Shown here one piece after another: positions 15,377 through 24,098 of a stretch of 42,729 nt of DNA. This stretch comes from Chitinophagaceae bacterium (lineage in GTDB: Bacteria > Bacteroidota > Bacteroidia > Chitinophagales > Chitinophagaceae), in NCBI GenBank assembly GCA_024643645.1, contig JAHEMN010000014.1, positions 1 through 42,729 of the forward strand, in the 5' to 3' direction. Position 1 is the stretch's first letter; every line of letters begins with the position of its first letter. The translations under genes and the position numbers were made by a program. A model generated the notes under the pieces. That model was not told where the DNA came from and ran no database searches. It was given only the letters and a program-made list of their open reading frames with translations.

Positions 15377-17170
15377 ATGAGTACAGAAACATTAAATAAA
15401 ACCGTATTAAAAGGTGGCGAATGGCTGGTTAAAGAATCTTCACCGGCTGAAACATATACCAGAGAAGAATTTAATGAAGAGCAATTAATGATCCGTGATA
15501 TGTGTAATCAATTTCTGGAAGCAGAAGTGTATCCAAATCTGGATCGCATTGATGCATTAGAACCAGGCTTAATGAAATCATTAGTTACCAAAGCAGGTGA
15601 GCAAGGATTATTGGCAACTTCTTTTCCCGAAGAATATGGAGGCTTGGGTAAAGACTTTGTAACCTCAACGATCATTAATGAATATCTCGGTGCCGGACAC
15701 TCCTTTTCTGTTGCCATTGCTGCACATACCGGGATCGGAACATTGCCTATTTTATATTTTGGTACACCTGAACAAAAAGAAAAATATATTCCAAAACTGA
15801 TCAGTGGTGAGTGGGCAGGGGCTTACGGATTAACAGAACCAAACAGTGGCAGTGATGCATTGGGTGCAAAGACATCGGCTAAGCTGAGTGATGATGGTAA
15901 ATATTATTTGCTGAATGGACAGAAATGCTGGATCACCAATGGTGGTTTTGCACAGGTTTACACAGTATTTGCTAAAATTGATGGAGACAAGTTTTCTGCT
16001 TTTATTGTTGATAGAGGTACTGAAGGATTTACACAAGGTCCGGAAGAGCAAAAGATGGGTATTAAAGGATCTTCAACTGTTCAATTATACTTTCAGGATG
16101 CAAAAGTGCCGGTAGAAAATCTATTAGGAGAAATTGGAAAGGGTCATAAGATCGCCTTTAATATTTTGAATATCGGCCGTTTGAAATTATGTGCTGCAGC
16201 TTTGGGTGGTGCAAGGAAAGCTTTATCTGAATCAGTAGTATATGCAAAAACAAGAGAGCAGTTTAAACAGCCTATTTCAAATTTTGGTGCTATTAAGCAC
16301 AAGTTGGCTGAAATGGCTATCAGGGTTTTTGTTTGCGAATCTGCATTGTACCGTACTTCAAAATGGATCGATGAAAAAGAAGCAGAATTAATGGCAGCAG
16401 GAAAACCATTTAATGAAGCTTTACTTGGTGGAGCAGAAGAGTATGCTATTGAATGTGCAATGTTAAAAGTATATGGTAGTGAGGTACTCGATTTTATTGT
16501 TGATGAAGGGGTACAGATACATGGAGGAAATGGATTTAGTGCAGAGTATAATATTTCAAGAGCATACAGAGATAGCCGTATCAACAGAATATATGAAGGT
16601 ACCAATGAGATCAACCGTTTACTTACATTGGATATGACCTTGAAAAGAGCAATGGGTGGCAGATTGGATCTGATGGGTCCTGCAATGGCTGTTCAAAAAG
16701 AGTTAATGAGTATACCAGATTTTGGTGCAGAAGATGAAACTCCTTTTGCAAAAGAAAGAAAACTGGTTGCTGATCTTAAAAAAGCAATTTTAATGACTTC
16801 AGGTGCTGCCGTTCAAAAATTGATGATGAAAATTGATTCAGAGCAGGAAGTATTAATGAATATTGCTGATATGGCCATTGAAACCTTTAATGCAGAAAGT
16901 GTTTTATTACGGGTAATGAAGATGGTTGAAGAAAAAGGTGAAACGGCTAGTCGGTTAAATATTGATATAATGAGGACTTACTTATATGATGCAGCAGACA
17001 GAGTAAACAAATCCGGAAAAGATGCGATCAATGGATTTGCCGAAGGCGATGAGCAACGTATGATATTAATGGGATTAAAAAGATTTACAAAAGCAGAACC
17101 CTTCAACAGCAAAGATGCCAGAAGAAGGATCGCTGATAAAATGATTGATGAAGGGAAATATTCTTATTAA
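15377..17170 (+). CDS. Acyl-CoA dehydrogenase (FadE-like, with C-terminal extension)
   Basis: A 597-residue FAD flavoenzyme of fatty-acid beta-oxidation that makes trans-2-enoyl-CoA from acyl-CoA. The N-terminal helical domain, the FAD/substrate middle domain (AYGLTEPNSGSDALGAKTSA) and the C-terminal helical domain are all present. The catalytic-base region reads RIYEGTNEINR near residue 415, with the flavin-binding QIHGGNGFSAEYNISRAYRD before it. A further ~170-residue helical extension follows (from LDMTLKRAMGGRL), giving a length seen in very-long-chain-type enzymes. It probably lies in an operon with MarR. Its stop shares four bases with the convergent membrane protein gene. Confidence 0.95.
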   Translation: MSTETLNKTVLKGGEWLVKESSPAETYTREEFNEEQLMIRDMCNQFLEAEVYPNLDRIDALEPGLMKSLVTKAGEQGLLATSFPEEYGGLGKDFVTSTIINEYLGAGHSFSVAIAAHTGIGTLPILYFGTPEQKEKYIPKLISGEWAGAYGLTEPNSGSDALGAKTSAKLSDDGKYYLLNGQKCWITNGGFAQVYTVFAKIDGDKFSAFIVDRGTEGFTQGPEEQKMGIKGSSTVQLYFQDAKVPVENLLGEIGKGHKIAFNILNIGRLKLCAAALGGARKALSESVVYAKTREQFKQPISNFGAIKHKLAEMAIRVFVCESALYRTSKWIDEKEAELMAAGKPFNEALLGGAEEYAIECAMLKVYGSEVLDFIVDEGVQIHGGNGFSAEYNISRAYRDSRINRIYEGTNEINRLLTLDMTLKRAMGGRLDLMGPAMAVQKELMSIPDFGAEDETPFAKERKLVADLKKAILMTSGAAVQKLMMKIDSEQEVLMNIADMAIETFNAESVLLRVMKMVEEKGETASRLNIDIMRTYLYDAADRVNKSGKDAINGFAEGDEQRMILMGLKRFTKAEPFNSKDARRRIADKMIDEGKYSY

Positions 17171-17919
17171 TTCCAGGCTTCTTTATCAAAATCTAACATG
17201 GCTGTTCTTGACGGAGCAGCCGTTTTTGTATCCTTATATATATCAGAAAGCTCTTTCCTCGTAATTTTTAATTCTTTTATTTTTTTAATTCTGTTCCACT
17301 CAAAAACTAATCCTACACTTAATAAAATAGAAGATAAAGTGGTTGCGATAAAATAGATCAGAAAAGTATCGGCTACCTGATCTGTCTTGGCAATATAAAA
17401 TATTATATATAGTATACTAAAACAACCATATAAAAAAAGTAATGAGCCTGCTATTAGTGCTTTTCCGGTTGCTTTTCGGTGTTCTACTGCTCTGGCGGCA
17501 TGTTTTATAAAGAATTGAAGACATAAGCCGGTAATTATTATTAACCCCGGGCCTAGAATAATTGTTAACCCATTCACATTAAAACCGGTTATAAATAATA
17601 CAATAGATTCAAAAATGATAAAACCAAGTAAAAGTATCTTCATTCGTTGTGTGAATTTTTTTGAAGGACTGAAATAAGTCAGGAAAATCAGCATTAAGGG
17701 AACATCTAATAAATTATTAGTAACCCCCCAGTAATAGATGACATTTTCATTTGCATGAATATAGCCCTCTGTTAAAAGGTTATAAATAAAAATAGAAGAA
17801 AAGTAAATTAAGAGGGCGGCGAAGCTTCTGTATGTCCCCAGTCGTAATACCAGAATAATTATTATTGGTATTAAAATGGCAAAGGATGAAATAAAGCCCA
17901 TTATAGTATTCCAGGTCAT
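17167..17919 (-). CDS. Seven-TM membrane protein, unknown function
   Basis: The 250-residue protein has about seven hydrophobic segments. They begin with SSFAILIPIIIILVLRL and continue through a short-loop bundle, ending near LSSILLSVGLVFEW, with a charged C-terminal tail (RIKKIKELKITRKELSDIY). No catalytic or binding motif is recognisable. The layout resembles sensor or receptor-like 7TM modules of Bacteroidota, but no output domain is attached. Its 3' end overlaps the acyl-CoA dehydrogenase stop by four bases, so the two genes are convergent. No promoter of the TAnnTTTG type was seen upstream. Confidence 0.75.
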   Translation of the reverse strand: MTWNTIMGFISSFAILIPIIIILVLRLGTYRSFAALLIYFSSIFIYNLLTEGYIHANENVIYYWGVTNNLLDVPLMLIFLTYFSPSKKFTQRMKILLLGFIIFESIVLFITGFNVNGLTIILGPGLIIITGLCLQFFIKHAARAVEHRKATGKALIAGSLLFLYGCFSILYIIFYIAKTDQVADTFLIYFIATTLSSILLSVGLVFEWNRIKKIKELKITRKELSDIYKDTKTAAPSRTAMLDFDKEAWN

Positions 17920-18060
17920 GATCTATTGGTTTTTAGGATAAGGATTTCAATTAACAACATTGCCTGGTTGCAATATTTGTTATTTAATTAACGAGAGTTA
18001 AAGTCTTATATTTTTATTAAATAAGTGTAAATCCTAAAATAGAGTAAAAGCGAAAATTAT

Positions 18061-18078
18061 TTTCGTAGAACTACGAAA
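18061..18078. promoter_or_regulatory. 8-bp palindrome TTTCGTAG-AA-CTACGAAA upstream of the amidase gene
   Basis: A perfect inverted repeat with a 2-base spacer, 35 bases before the amidase start. No T-run follows on either strand, so it looks like a dimer-binding operator rather than a terminator. The CTACGAAA half-site looks like those of BlaI/MecI-type repressors in shape, but no such gene is in the window. Confidence 0.45.
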
Positions 18079-18112
18079 TTCACAAATAGGTGTTTTTTAC
18101 TAACTTGCTGTG

Positions 18113-19297
18113 ATGATACGATTATTGATAGCTATTTCCTTGTTTTTCAGTATTTCATCTAATTCTCAATCAGTTGTAGAAAGTAAAATTCTTGTAGGTA
18201 AGACAATCGGCAAACAGCCTTATATGGATTATGGTTTAGGAGGAGATCGGCTCGGCGGTGCAAAAATGACATACCTGGATACAGGTATTTTAGTTCAGGC
18301 AATTGACAGTAGCATTGGTCGCTATAAAGTCCAACTTTCCAAATACAGAACTGCCTGGTTACCCAAAGCCAATTTTCAGGAAGATAATACTATTACAACA
18401 GAGCCTTATTATCTTACCGGCAGTATTTTGATCAATGGAGACGATAATTATGATTTTGTTTCTATCGCTTTGGATGAAAAACTACCTTACACAAGTATTC
18501 AACAAGTTAATCCTTCTAAAATTCTGATTGATATTTTCGGAGTTACTGGAAATACAAACTGGGTTACACACAGGTCATCTGCCAAAGAAATTAAAAACGT
18601 ATATCATGAACAGTTAGAAGATGATGTTTTTCGTATTATCATCGAATTAAAGCATCGGCAACATTGGGGATATAGTATTTATTATGAAGGAAAGAAGCTA
18701 TACATAAAAGTAAAACGACAGCCACAGGATCTTAGTTTGGAGAATATGAAAATTGCGATTGATGCCGGGCATGGTGGAAATAATTCAGGAGCATCAGGTA
18801 TAACAACAAGAATAATAGAAAAGGATTATACCCTGAGGATCGCAAAACAAATTGAAAAAGCATTAATGGAAAAGGAAGCCATTGTATTTATGACCCGACG
18901 TACGGATAACAGTTATAGTATGCTTGAAAGAGAAGAGAGGATCAGAGCAGAAAATCCTGATTTTATGATCAGTGTACATTTAAATTCTTCAGTAAGGCCC
19001 GAAGTAAGAGGTGTAAGCACCTATTACCGTTATATCGGATTTAAACCCCTGACACATTATATACAGCAAAGTATGTTGAAAATTGAAGGCCTGGAAGATT
19101 TTGGGAATATCGGCAGTTTTAATTTTGCTTTAAGTGGACCGACGGATATACCAAATTGTTTACTGGAAGTTGCTTTTTTAAGTAACAGGGAAGATGAAAA
19201 ATTGATCTTAGATCCGGAGTTTCATAAAGAGGTTGCAAAACAGGTAGTAGAAGGAATTAAGGAATGGTTGAAATCCTGTAAAGAAGAAAATAACTAA
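18113..19297 (+). CDS. N-acetylmuramoyl-L-alanine amidase (Amidase_3)
   Basis: Start set at the ATG 18113 (394 residues); the GTG directly before it is in frame. A signal peptide (LLIAISLFFSISSNSQS) directs it to the periplasm. The N-terminal ~200 residues contain an SH3-like segment and a beta-rich AMIN-like part. The C-terminal zinc amidase domain begins at MKIAIDAGHGG (His220). It also has the Glu in RIIEKDYTL, the His in ISVHLNSS and the catalytic Glu in LLEVAFLSN, so all ligands are intact. The enzyme cleaves the amide bond between MurNAc and the stem peptide during cell separation. Stop bases overlap the convergent cytochrome gene by four. Confidence 0.93.
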   Translation: MIRLLIAISLFFSISSNSQSVVESKILVGKTIGKQPYMDYGLGGDRLGGAKMTYLDTGILVQAIDSSIGRYKVQLSKYRTAWLPKANFQEDNTITTEPYYLTGSILINGDDNYDFVSIALDEKLPYTSIQQVNPSKILIDIFGVTGNTNWVTHRSSAKEIKNVYHEQLEDDVFRIIIELKHRQHWGYSIYYEGKKLYIKVKRQPQDLSLENMKIAIDAGHGGNNSGASGITTRIIEKDYTLRIAKQIEKALMEKEAIVFMTRRTDNSYSMLEREERIRAENPDFMISVHLNSSVRPEVRGVSTYYRYIGFKPLTHYIQQSMLKIEGLEDFGNIGSFNFALSGPTDIPNCLLEVAFLSNREDEKLILDPEFHKEVAKQVVEGIKEWLKSCKEENN

Positions 19298-19689
19298 TCT
19301 TCCGGTGGAAAATGTTCACCCCGATGACATGTTTTACAGGATACTGTATTCAGGTATTCAGGTCTTTGTTCCGGATAAAAATAAAAGTTCTTTTTATTGA
19401 TATCAATCACCATTTTCATCATTTTACGGGCATTTTCTTTCATAGGTTCAGCATCTGAATAATAATCAAGACTGTCAGGAATATTTTTCATAGGTACATG
19501 GCAAAAGTTACAACTTACTCCAAGTGCTGTATTATAAGTCTGCATGATGCTGTCCAGTCTGGCATCACTGATATCTTTCGGTAATACTTTAAGGTTCCTT
19601 TCTTTAAAATTGACTTTTACAGCCGCAACGCCGAATAGCACAAAAAAGGCTAAAGCTGAAAACGTAATTATCTTTTTCTTAAATATCAT
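19294..19689 (-). CDS. Secreted diheme c-type cytochrome
   Basis: The 131-residue product has an N-terminal TM/signal helix (KIITFSALAFFVLFGVAAV) and two heme-c sites, CNFCH (60-64) and CKTCH (118-122). The spacing, the stretch LGVSCNFCHVP and the MKENARKMMKMVIDIN between the sites resemble the photosynthetic-reaction-centre cytochrome family (CytoC_RC) fold, here with two hemes instead of four. It should act as a periplasmic electron carrier. The Met in the helix before the second heme may be an axial ligand. It is convergent with the amidase gene. Redox partner unknown. Confidence 0.88.
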   Translation of the reverse strand: MIFKKKIITFSALAFFVLFGVAAVKVNFKERNLKVLPKDISDARLDSIMQTYNTALGVSCNFCHVPMKNIPDSLDYYSDAEPMKENARKMMKMVIDINKKNFYFYPEQRPEYLNTVSCKTCHRGEHFPPED

Positions 19690-19800
19690 AGTAGTCAGAT
19701 GCTTTTTTATTAATAATAGTGGTATTGCCTTCCTGTAATATCCAATTTACTAATAACTCATCGTTTCCGATAAAAGTAAGTGATGAAAGCACTAGTTTTC

Positions 19801-19808
19801 TACATTTG
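19801..19808 (+). promoter_or_regulatory. -7 promoter box TACATTTG of the AhpD-like gene
   Basis: An exact TAnnTTTG match, 19 bases before the ATG at 19828. No TTG at the usual distance upstream, so it is a weaker call. Confidence 0.45.
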
Positions 19809-19827
19809 ATCTATAAAAATATCTAAT

Positions 19828-20184
19828 ATGAGCAATTTAGTAACGGAATTTAATGATTACAGAACCAGAATGAATGAGGTCATTTTAAGTAAAGACAACC
19901 TGGTAATCAAACGTCTGTGGAATCTTGATACGAATACTTATGCCGAAGGGGCTCTTGATGTAAAAACTAAGGAGCTGTTGGGTTTAGTGGCCAGTATGGT
20001 ACTAAGATGTGATGATTGTATCAAATATCATTTGGGGAAAGCGTTTGAATTAGGCGTAGATACAAAGGAGATGTATGAAGTTTTTGCTGTTGCCAATATT
20101 GTAGGTGGTACAATTGTAATTCCACATACCAGAAGGGCTGCAGAATACTGGGAAGTCTTGTTGAATAATGGAAATGAGAATTAA
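19828..20184 (+). CDS. AhpD-like carboxymuconolactone decarboxylase family protein
   Basis: This 118-residue protein is of the CMD/AhpD type. The redox-active motif reads LRCDDCIKYHLGKA (Cys61 and Cys64), and it is followed by the helix with AFELGVDTKEMYEVF and the region GGTIVIPHTRRA. Members with this CxxC plus His pattern act as small thiol peroxidases or peroxiredoxin reductases rather than as true decarboxylases. The next gene encodes an oxidoreductase beta subunit 63 bases downstream but with its own promoter, so the link is only positional. Confidence 0.88.
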   Translation: MSNLVTEFNDYRTRMNEVILSKDNLVIKRLWNLDTNTYAEGALDVKTKELLGLVASMVLRCDDCIKYHLGKAFELGVDTKEMYEVFAVANIVGGTIVIPHTRRAAEYWEVLLNNGNEN

Positions 20185-20200
20185 AGTATTATGCTGATGT

Positions 20201-20230
20201 TTGTTCGACATTCATTATTCATTAAATTTG
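20201..20230 (+). promoter_or_regulatory. Promoter of the 2-oxoacid:ferredoxin oxidoreductase beta gene (TTG-N19-TAAATTTG)
   Basis: TTG at 20201-20203 and TAAATTTG at 20223-20230 are 19 bases apart, matching both elements of the Bacteroidota consensus. The ATG is at 20248, so the leader is about 13 nt. This shows the gene has its own promoter and does not depend on the preceding gene. Confidence 0.7.
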
Positions 20231-20247
20231 TGCTAACACACTAGATT

Positions 20248-21282
20248 ATGAGTGATACAACATCAGCCCCCGCCCCCGTATTAACAGCTAAAGATTTTTC
20301 TACTGACCAGGAAGTTCGTTGGTGTCCCGGATGCGGTGACTACTCAATATTAGCACAGGTACAGAAGGTAATGCCAACCCTTGGTATACCAAAAGAAAAT
20401 ATAGTCATTGTTTCAGGTATCGGTTGCAGTAGCCGTTTCCCTTATTATATGAACACTTATGGAATGCATTCAATCCATGGCAGGGCAACAGCAATTGCCT
20501 CTGGTTTAAAAGCATCCAGGCCGGAATTAAGTGTTTGGATCGTTACTGGTGATGGGGATGGATTAAGTATAGGAGGAAATCATACCATACATTTATTACG
20601 TAGAAATTTTGATGTAAACGTTTTATTGTTCAATAATCAGATATATGGATTGACCAAAGGTCAATATTCCCCAACATCTGAGGAGCATAAAATAACCAAG
20701 AGTACTCCAATGGGTAGTATTGACCATCCATTTAATCCACTGGCCCTTGCATTGGGTGCAGATGCCACATTTATTGCCCGTACAATGGACCGTGACCCTA
20801 AACACTTACAAGCATCATTAATAAGAACACATCAGCATAAGGGAGCTTCTTTTCTTGAGATTTATCAAAACTGCAACATCTTTAATGATGGTGCATTTGA
20901 AATATTTACAGAAAAGAGTAGTAAGCCAACTGAAACATTATTCTTAGAGCAGGGAAAACCGTTGGTGTTTGGTGCTGCGGCTGATAAAGGGATAAAATTA
21001 GATGGTTTTAAACCAGTAGTGGTAGATCTGAATGATGGAAACAGTAAAGATGATCTGTGGATACATGATGAACAAGACATTTACAAGGCACAAATATTGA
21101 CAAGAATATTTGATAATCCTAAAACAGAAGGCCACTTACCGAGGCCGTTTGGCGTATTCTATCAAACGAACAGAGATTGTTATGAAGATGTGATGGCTGC
21201 ACAACTGGAAGAGGCCATGTCAAGAAAACCTGCAGACCTTGATAAACTTCTTAAGGGTAATGAAGTTTGGACCATTGCATAA
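20248..21282 (+). CDS. 2-oxoacid:ferredoxin oxidoreductase, beta subunit (KorB-like)
   Basis: A 344-residue thiamine-diphosphate subunit. Cysteines for a 4Fe-4S cluster are visible at RWCPGCGDY (26, 29), GIGCSSR (60) and QNCN (209). The ThDP/Mg site is TGDGDGLSIGG with NNQIYGLTKGQ after it. Together with an alpha/gamma subunit this enzyme converts 2-oxoglutarate (or pyruvate) to the acyl-CoA and reduces ferredoxin. The alpha subunit is not encoded in this window; usually it precedes this gene. The gene has its own promoter, so the split is a real arrangement here. Substrate preference cannot be told, though KorB is the most common type. Confidence 0.93.
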   Translation: MSDTTSAPAPVLTAKDFSTDQEVRWCPGCGDYSILAQVQKVMPTLGIPKENIVIVSGIGCSSRFPYYMNTYGMHSIHGRATAIASGLKASRPELSVWIVTGDGDGLSIGGNHTIHLLRRNFDVNVLLFNNQIYGLTKGQYSPTSEEHKITKSTPMGSIDHPFNPLALALGADATFIARTMDRDPKHLQASLIRTHQHKGASFLEIYQNCNIFNDGAFEIFTEKSSKPTETLFLEQGKPLVFGAAADKGIKLDGFKPVVVDLNDGNSKDDLWIHDEQDIYKAQILTRIFDNPKTEGHLPRPFGVFYQTNRDCYEDVMAAQLEEAMSRKPADLDKLLKGNEVWTIA

Positions 21283-21296
21283 ATCAAAAGACGATA

Positions 21297-21710
21297 ATGA
21301 AACTTAAGATAATATTTAAGTCAGCATTATTGTTTTTTTTTCTGTTTATCATTTCGGGATGTAATGCGTTTAAGTATGGTGCTACTGAAGACAAAGCATT
21401 AAATGCATATTATCTAATTACAGGAAGCGAAAGTAATTTTGGTGATAAAAGAATAGAGTATAACACCTCTTATCACAACTGTCTTTGTTTTACTGATTTT
21501 TTACATAAAAGAGGAAATCCCGCATTTATTTACGAATACAAGAATCAATTAAAATGTAAAGGAATAAAACTTTTTTATCCTTCAAGTGATTCTGTTTTTG
21601 TGTTTGAAGAAGCAAAAAAAGGGAAACGGTATTCTTTTATTAAGGAAAGCAGAAAAATGGATGAATATGAAAAACTTACTTATCAAAGATTGATTTCAGG
21701 AAAGAATTAA
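21297..21710 (+). CDS. Lipoprotein, unknown function
   Basis: Start at the ATG 21297 (137 residues), because a longer reading overlaps the previous gene and lacks a signal peptide. A lipobox ends in IISGC with the lipidated Cys near residue 22. The rest is a small domain with Cys-Leu-Cys (HNCLCFTDFLHKRGNP) and no recognised motif. It begins 14 bases after the oxidoreductase beta gene, and the TlpA gene follows 23 bases later, so it probably belongs to that transcript. Confidence 0.72.
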   Translation: MKLKIIFKSALLFFFLFIISGCNAFKYGATEDKALNAYYLITGSESNFGDKRIEYNTSYHNCLCFTDFLHKRGNPAFIYEYKNQLKCKGIKLFYPSSDSVFVFEEAKKGKRYSFIKESRKMDEYEKLTYQRLISGKN

Positions 21711-21733
21711 TTTACAAACTATTAAAACCTTAT

Positions 21734-22456
21734 ATGAAACAACTGTTTGCTATTATTTTTTTTATTTTTTATGCATCACACTCATACAGCCAGTTTTCAT
21801 TTACTTATAATAGTAGAGAATATCAGGTTTTAAAAACAAGTAAGTTTAAAGATTCAGAAGGCAAAGAATATAGTTATAGTGAAATGCAACTTAAAATGAT
21901 GGGTGGAGAATATGAAATACTTCCGGCTGACCCAAAAGATGCAAGCAAAGGTTTTTTAATTTCAATAATAAGTAAGGAGGAGCAATTAAGAAGAGCAATG
22001 GCCGCTCCCAAACCTGCTGAGACTAAATTTTTTAAAACAGGAAAAAAATTTGATAGCTTCAGTGCTTATGATATGAATGATGACCTGGTAGATTCGAAAC
22101 AACTAAAAGGGAAAGTATTGGTGATCAACTTTTGGTTTACAACCTGCCCTCCTTGCAAACAGGAACGTCCATACCTGAATAAGATAGTGGATGATTATAA
22201 AAATGATTCTAATGTTGTTTTTATTGCAATTGCTTTAGACAGAAAACAGCAATTAGAGCCCTATTTAAAAGTAAATGAATTTAAATATAATGTGATTCCT
22301 GACGGGAAAAAATTAGCTGATTCGTATGATGTAACTTCTTTTCCCACTCAGGTAATTGTCGATAAAGAAGGCAAAATCGCTTTTCACACTGTTAGCTATT
22401 ATTATGTTACAGATTATTGGATGCGAAAAACGATAGATGAATTGAGAATGAAATAA
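21734..22456 (+). CDS. TlpA-family thiol:disulfide oxidoreductase
   Basis: This 240-residue periplasmic protein has a signal peptide (FAIIFFIFYASHSYS) and an N-terminal ~95-residue region, then a thioredoxin domain with active site NFWFTTCPPCKQERP (Cys138 and Cys141). The Trp just before the first Cys in classical TlpA is Thr here. The cis-Pro loop is SFPTQVIVD. Expected to reduce or exchange disulfides, perhaps in cytochrome c or envelope-protein maturation. It follows the unknown lipoprotein and is convergent with the cupin gene. Confidence 0.9.
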   Translation: MKQLFAIIFFIFYASHSYSQFSFTYNSREYQVLKTSKFKDSEGKEYSYSEMQLKMMGGEYEILPADPKDASKGFLISIISKEEQLRRAMAAPKPAETKFFKTGKKFDSFSAYDMNDDLVDSKQLKGKVLVINFWFTTCPPCKQERPYLNKIVDDYKNDSNVVFIAIALDRKQQLEPYLKVNEFKYNVIPDGKKLADSYDVTSFPTQVIVDKEGKIAFHTVSYYYVTDYWMRKTIDELRMK

Positions 22457-22475
22457 TAGTCAAAACATTTTTTAA

Positions 22476-23360
22476 TCATCTATTATTGGCAAGTACTCTC
22501 GCTGCATTCGAATACACTTTCTTCTCTTTTCTTTTATACCACCAAACTGGCATCGTTTTTTTCATCATTGTATCAATGTTTCGCATTCCAATCAGGCTCC
22601 AGGCGCCTTTTAATTTACCGGCTAAGGAGGGTTGCATTGCACGGAGGCTCATGGCAAAACCGCTATCCAGATATTCCATATGATGCCAATAGCCCGCAGG
22701 CATAAATAAGGTATCACCAGGTTCTAGAATGAAATCAAAGCCCTCGGCTAATTTTAGGGCTGGAAATTTTTCGTAATCAGGCTTGCCGTTTTGTTCGTAA
22801 TAATGAGAAAAATCTGCCAGGCTTAATACTTCATATGGTTTACGATATAGTTTATATTGTTCATTAAAAGGGAACATCAGCACTCTTTTTCTTCCGCCAA
22901 ATTGTGTGTGCAGAATATGGGATAGATCAATATCAAAATGCATATGCGTAATACTTCCGGCACCCCCGGTAAAAAGCATCGGGTATTTTTTAATAAATCC
23001 CTTCATCAGATTTTCAGGCCATATAAAATCATTGATTAACGAAGGGGCATGATCGAAAATGTTAAAAAGGAAAATCCGCCAGGCAGCTGGGCCATTGCTT
23101 ATCATATCAATATACTCACCAAAGGTTTTGTAATCATCGGCAGTATTGATAGGAGTATAAGCATCACTTTTTACATTATTATAAAGAGGTACTTTCTTAT
23201 TGCCCACTAATTTTTTAAAGTAATCCCAATTCCATTTAGAATATGCAGGCCATTCTTTAGCAAGATTTTTAATAACAACAGGAACACCAGGTTCATAAAA
23301 TTCTTTTTTAAAAACTTTTGAATCAATAGAATCAAAAGTTGTAACCGGCTTTAACTGCAT
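22476..23360 (-). CDS. Cupin-like JmjC-domain Fe(II)/2-oxoglutarate oxygenase
   Basis: The 294-residue protein has the cupin_8/JmjC layout. An N-terminal block EPGVPVVIKNLAKEWPAY and the metal site HFD (His141 and Asp143 in THMHFDID) are followed by GRKRVLMFP, and a second His comes from FMPAGYWHHME (His226/227). These give the HxD...H triad that binds iron. Family members hydroxylate proteins, including ribosomal residues, but the target here is unknown. The gene has a TATCTTTG box 18 bases before the ATG and is convergent with the TlpA gene. Confidence 0.88.
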   Translation of the reverse strand: MQLKPVTTFDSIDSKVFKKEFYEPGVPVVIKNLAKEWPAYSKWNWDYFKKLVGNKKVPLYNNVKSDAYTPINTADDYKTFGEYIDMISNGPAAWRIFLFNIFDHAPSLINDFIWPENLMKGFIKKYPMLFTGGAGSITHMHFDIDLSHILHTQFGGRKRVLMFPFNEQYKLYRKPYEVLSLADFSHYYEQNGKPDYEKFPALKLAEGFDFILEPGDTLFMPAGYWHHMEYLDSGFAMSLRAMQPSLAGKLKGAWSLIGMRNIDTMMKKTMPVWWYKRKEKKVYSNAARVLANNR

Positions 23361-23378
23361 GGCTTTTTATTGGTTTAG

Positions 23379-23386
23379 CAAAGATA
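23379..23386 (-). promoter_or_regulatory. -7 promoter box TATCTTTG of the cupin gene
   Basis: Exact TAnnTTTG match on the minus strand, 18 bases before the ATG at 23360. A TTTG lies 16 bases further upstream, a shorter spacing than usual. Confidence 0.5.
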
Positions 23387-23478
23387 TGATATGATGAAAA
23401 TACAAATTGCCCGTTAAATGATGATTGGTAAACGATTGTTTTACAAAAAACATAGTATTTTTAAAGCTATTCGCTAAT

Positions 23479-24087
23479 ATGTTAATTAATATACATCCTG
23501 ACAATCCACAACCACGGTTAATTAAACAAGTTGTTGAGATCCTCCAAAAAGGAGGAATAATTATTTACCCTACTGACACAGTTTATGGTTTGGGATGTGA
23601 TATTCTGCAACAAAAAGCTGTAGAAAGAATTTGCAGCATTAAACAAGTGGATCCTAAAAAGGCGCAACTTTCATTTGTTTGCAGCGACCTTTCTCATCTT
23701 AGTGATTTTGCGAAGCCAATTCCAAACCCGGTTTACCGCTTACTTAAAGAATATTTACCGGGACCGTATACATTTATTTTACCAGCCAGTAAAATGGTGC
23801 CTAAAATTCTGCAAAGCAAAAAAGATACAATTGGCCTGAGAATACCCAATAATAATATCGCAATGGCCATTGTTAATGAATTAGGTAGACCCATCCTCAG
23901 TGCATCATTACCCGGAGAAATGGTTGAAGACTATACTGATCCTGAAATCATGTATGAAAACTTCAGAAATGAAGTTGATATTGTAATTAACGGAGGCATA
24001 GGTGGTACTGTGCCTTCCACCATTGTTAATTTTACCGGGGAAGTGCCTGAATTGATAAGAGAAGGTTTGGGAAAATGGGAAGACTAG
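23479..24087 (+). CDS. L-threonylcarbamoyladenylate synthase, Sua5/YrdC/YciO family
   Basis: I use the ATG at 23479 (202 residues), which begins MLINIHPDNPQ; a longer in-frame reading from 23425 would add eighteen residues not typical of the family. The YrdC domain is clear: KGGIIIYPTDTVYGLGCDI (residues ~22-40), SFVCSDLSHLSDFA, LPGPYTFIL and SKKDTIGLRIPNN or similar, ending with PSTIVNFTGEVPELIREGLG. Members make threonylcarbamoyl-AMP for the t6A modification at tRNA position 37. YciO-type relatives without that role share the fold, so the precise activity is likely but not certain. Confidence 0.9.
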   Translation: MLINIHPDNPQPRLIKQVVEILQKGGIIIYPTDTVYGLGCDILQQKAVERICSIKQVDPKKAQLSFVCSDLSHLSDFAKPIPNPVYRLLKEYLPGPYTFILPASKMVPKILQSKKDTIGLRIPNNNIAMAIVNELGRPILSASLPGEMVEDYTDPEIMYENFRNEVDIVINGGIGGTVPSTIVNFTGEVPELIREGLGKWED

Positions 24088-24098
24088 CTGATTGACAA

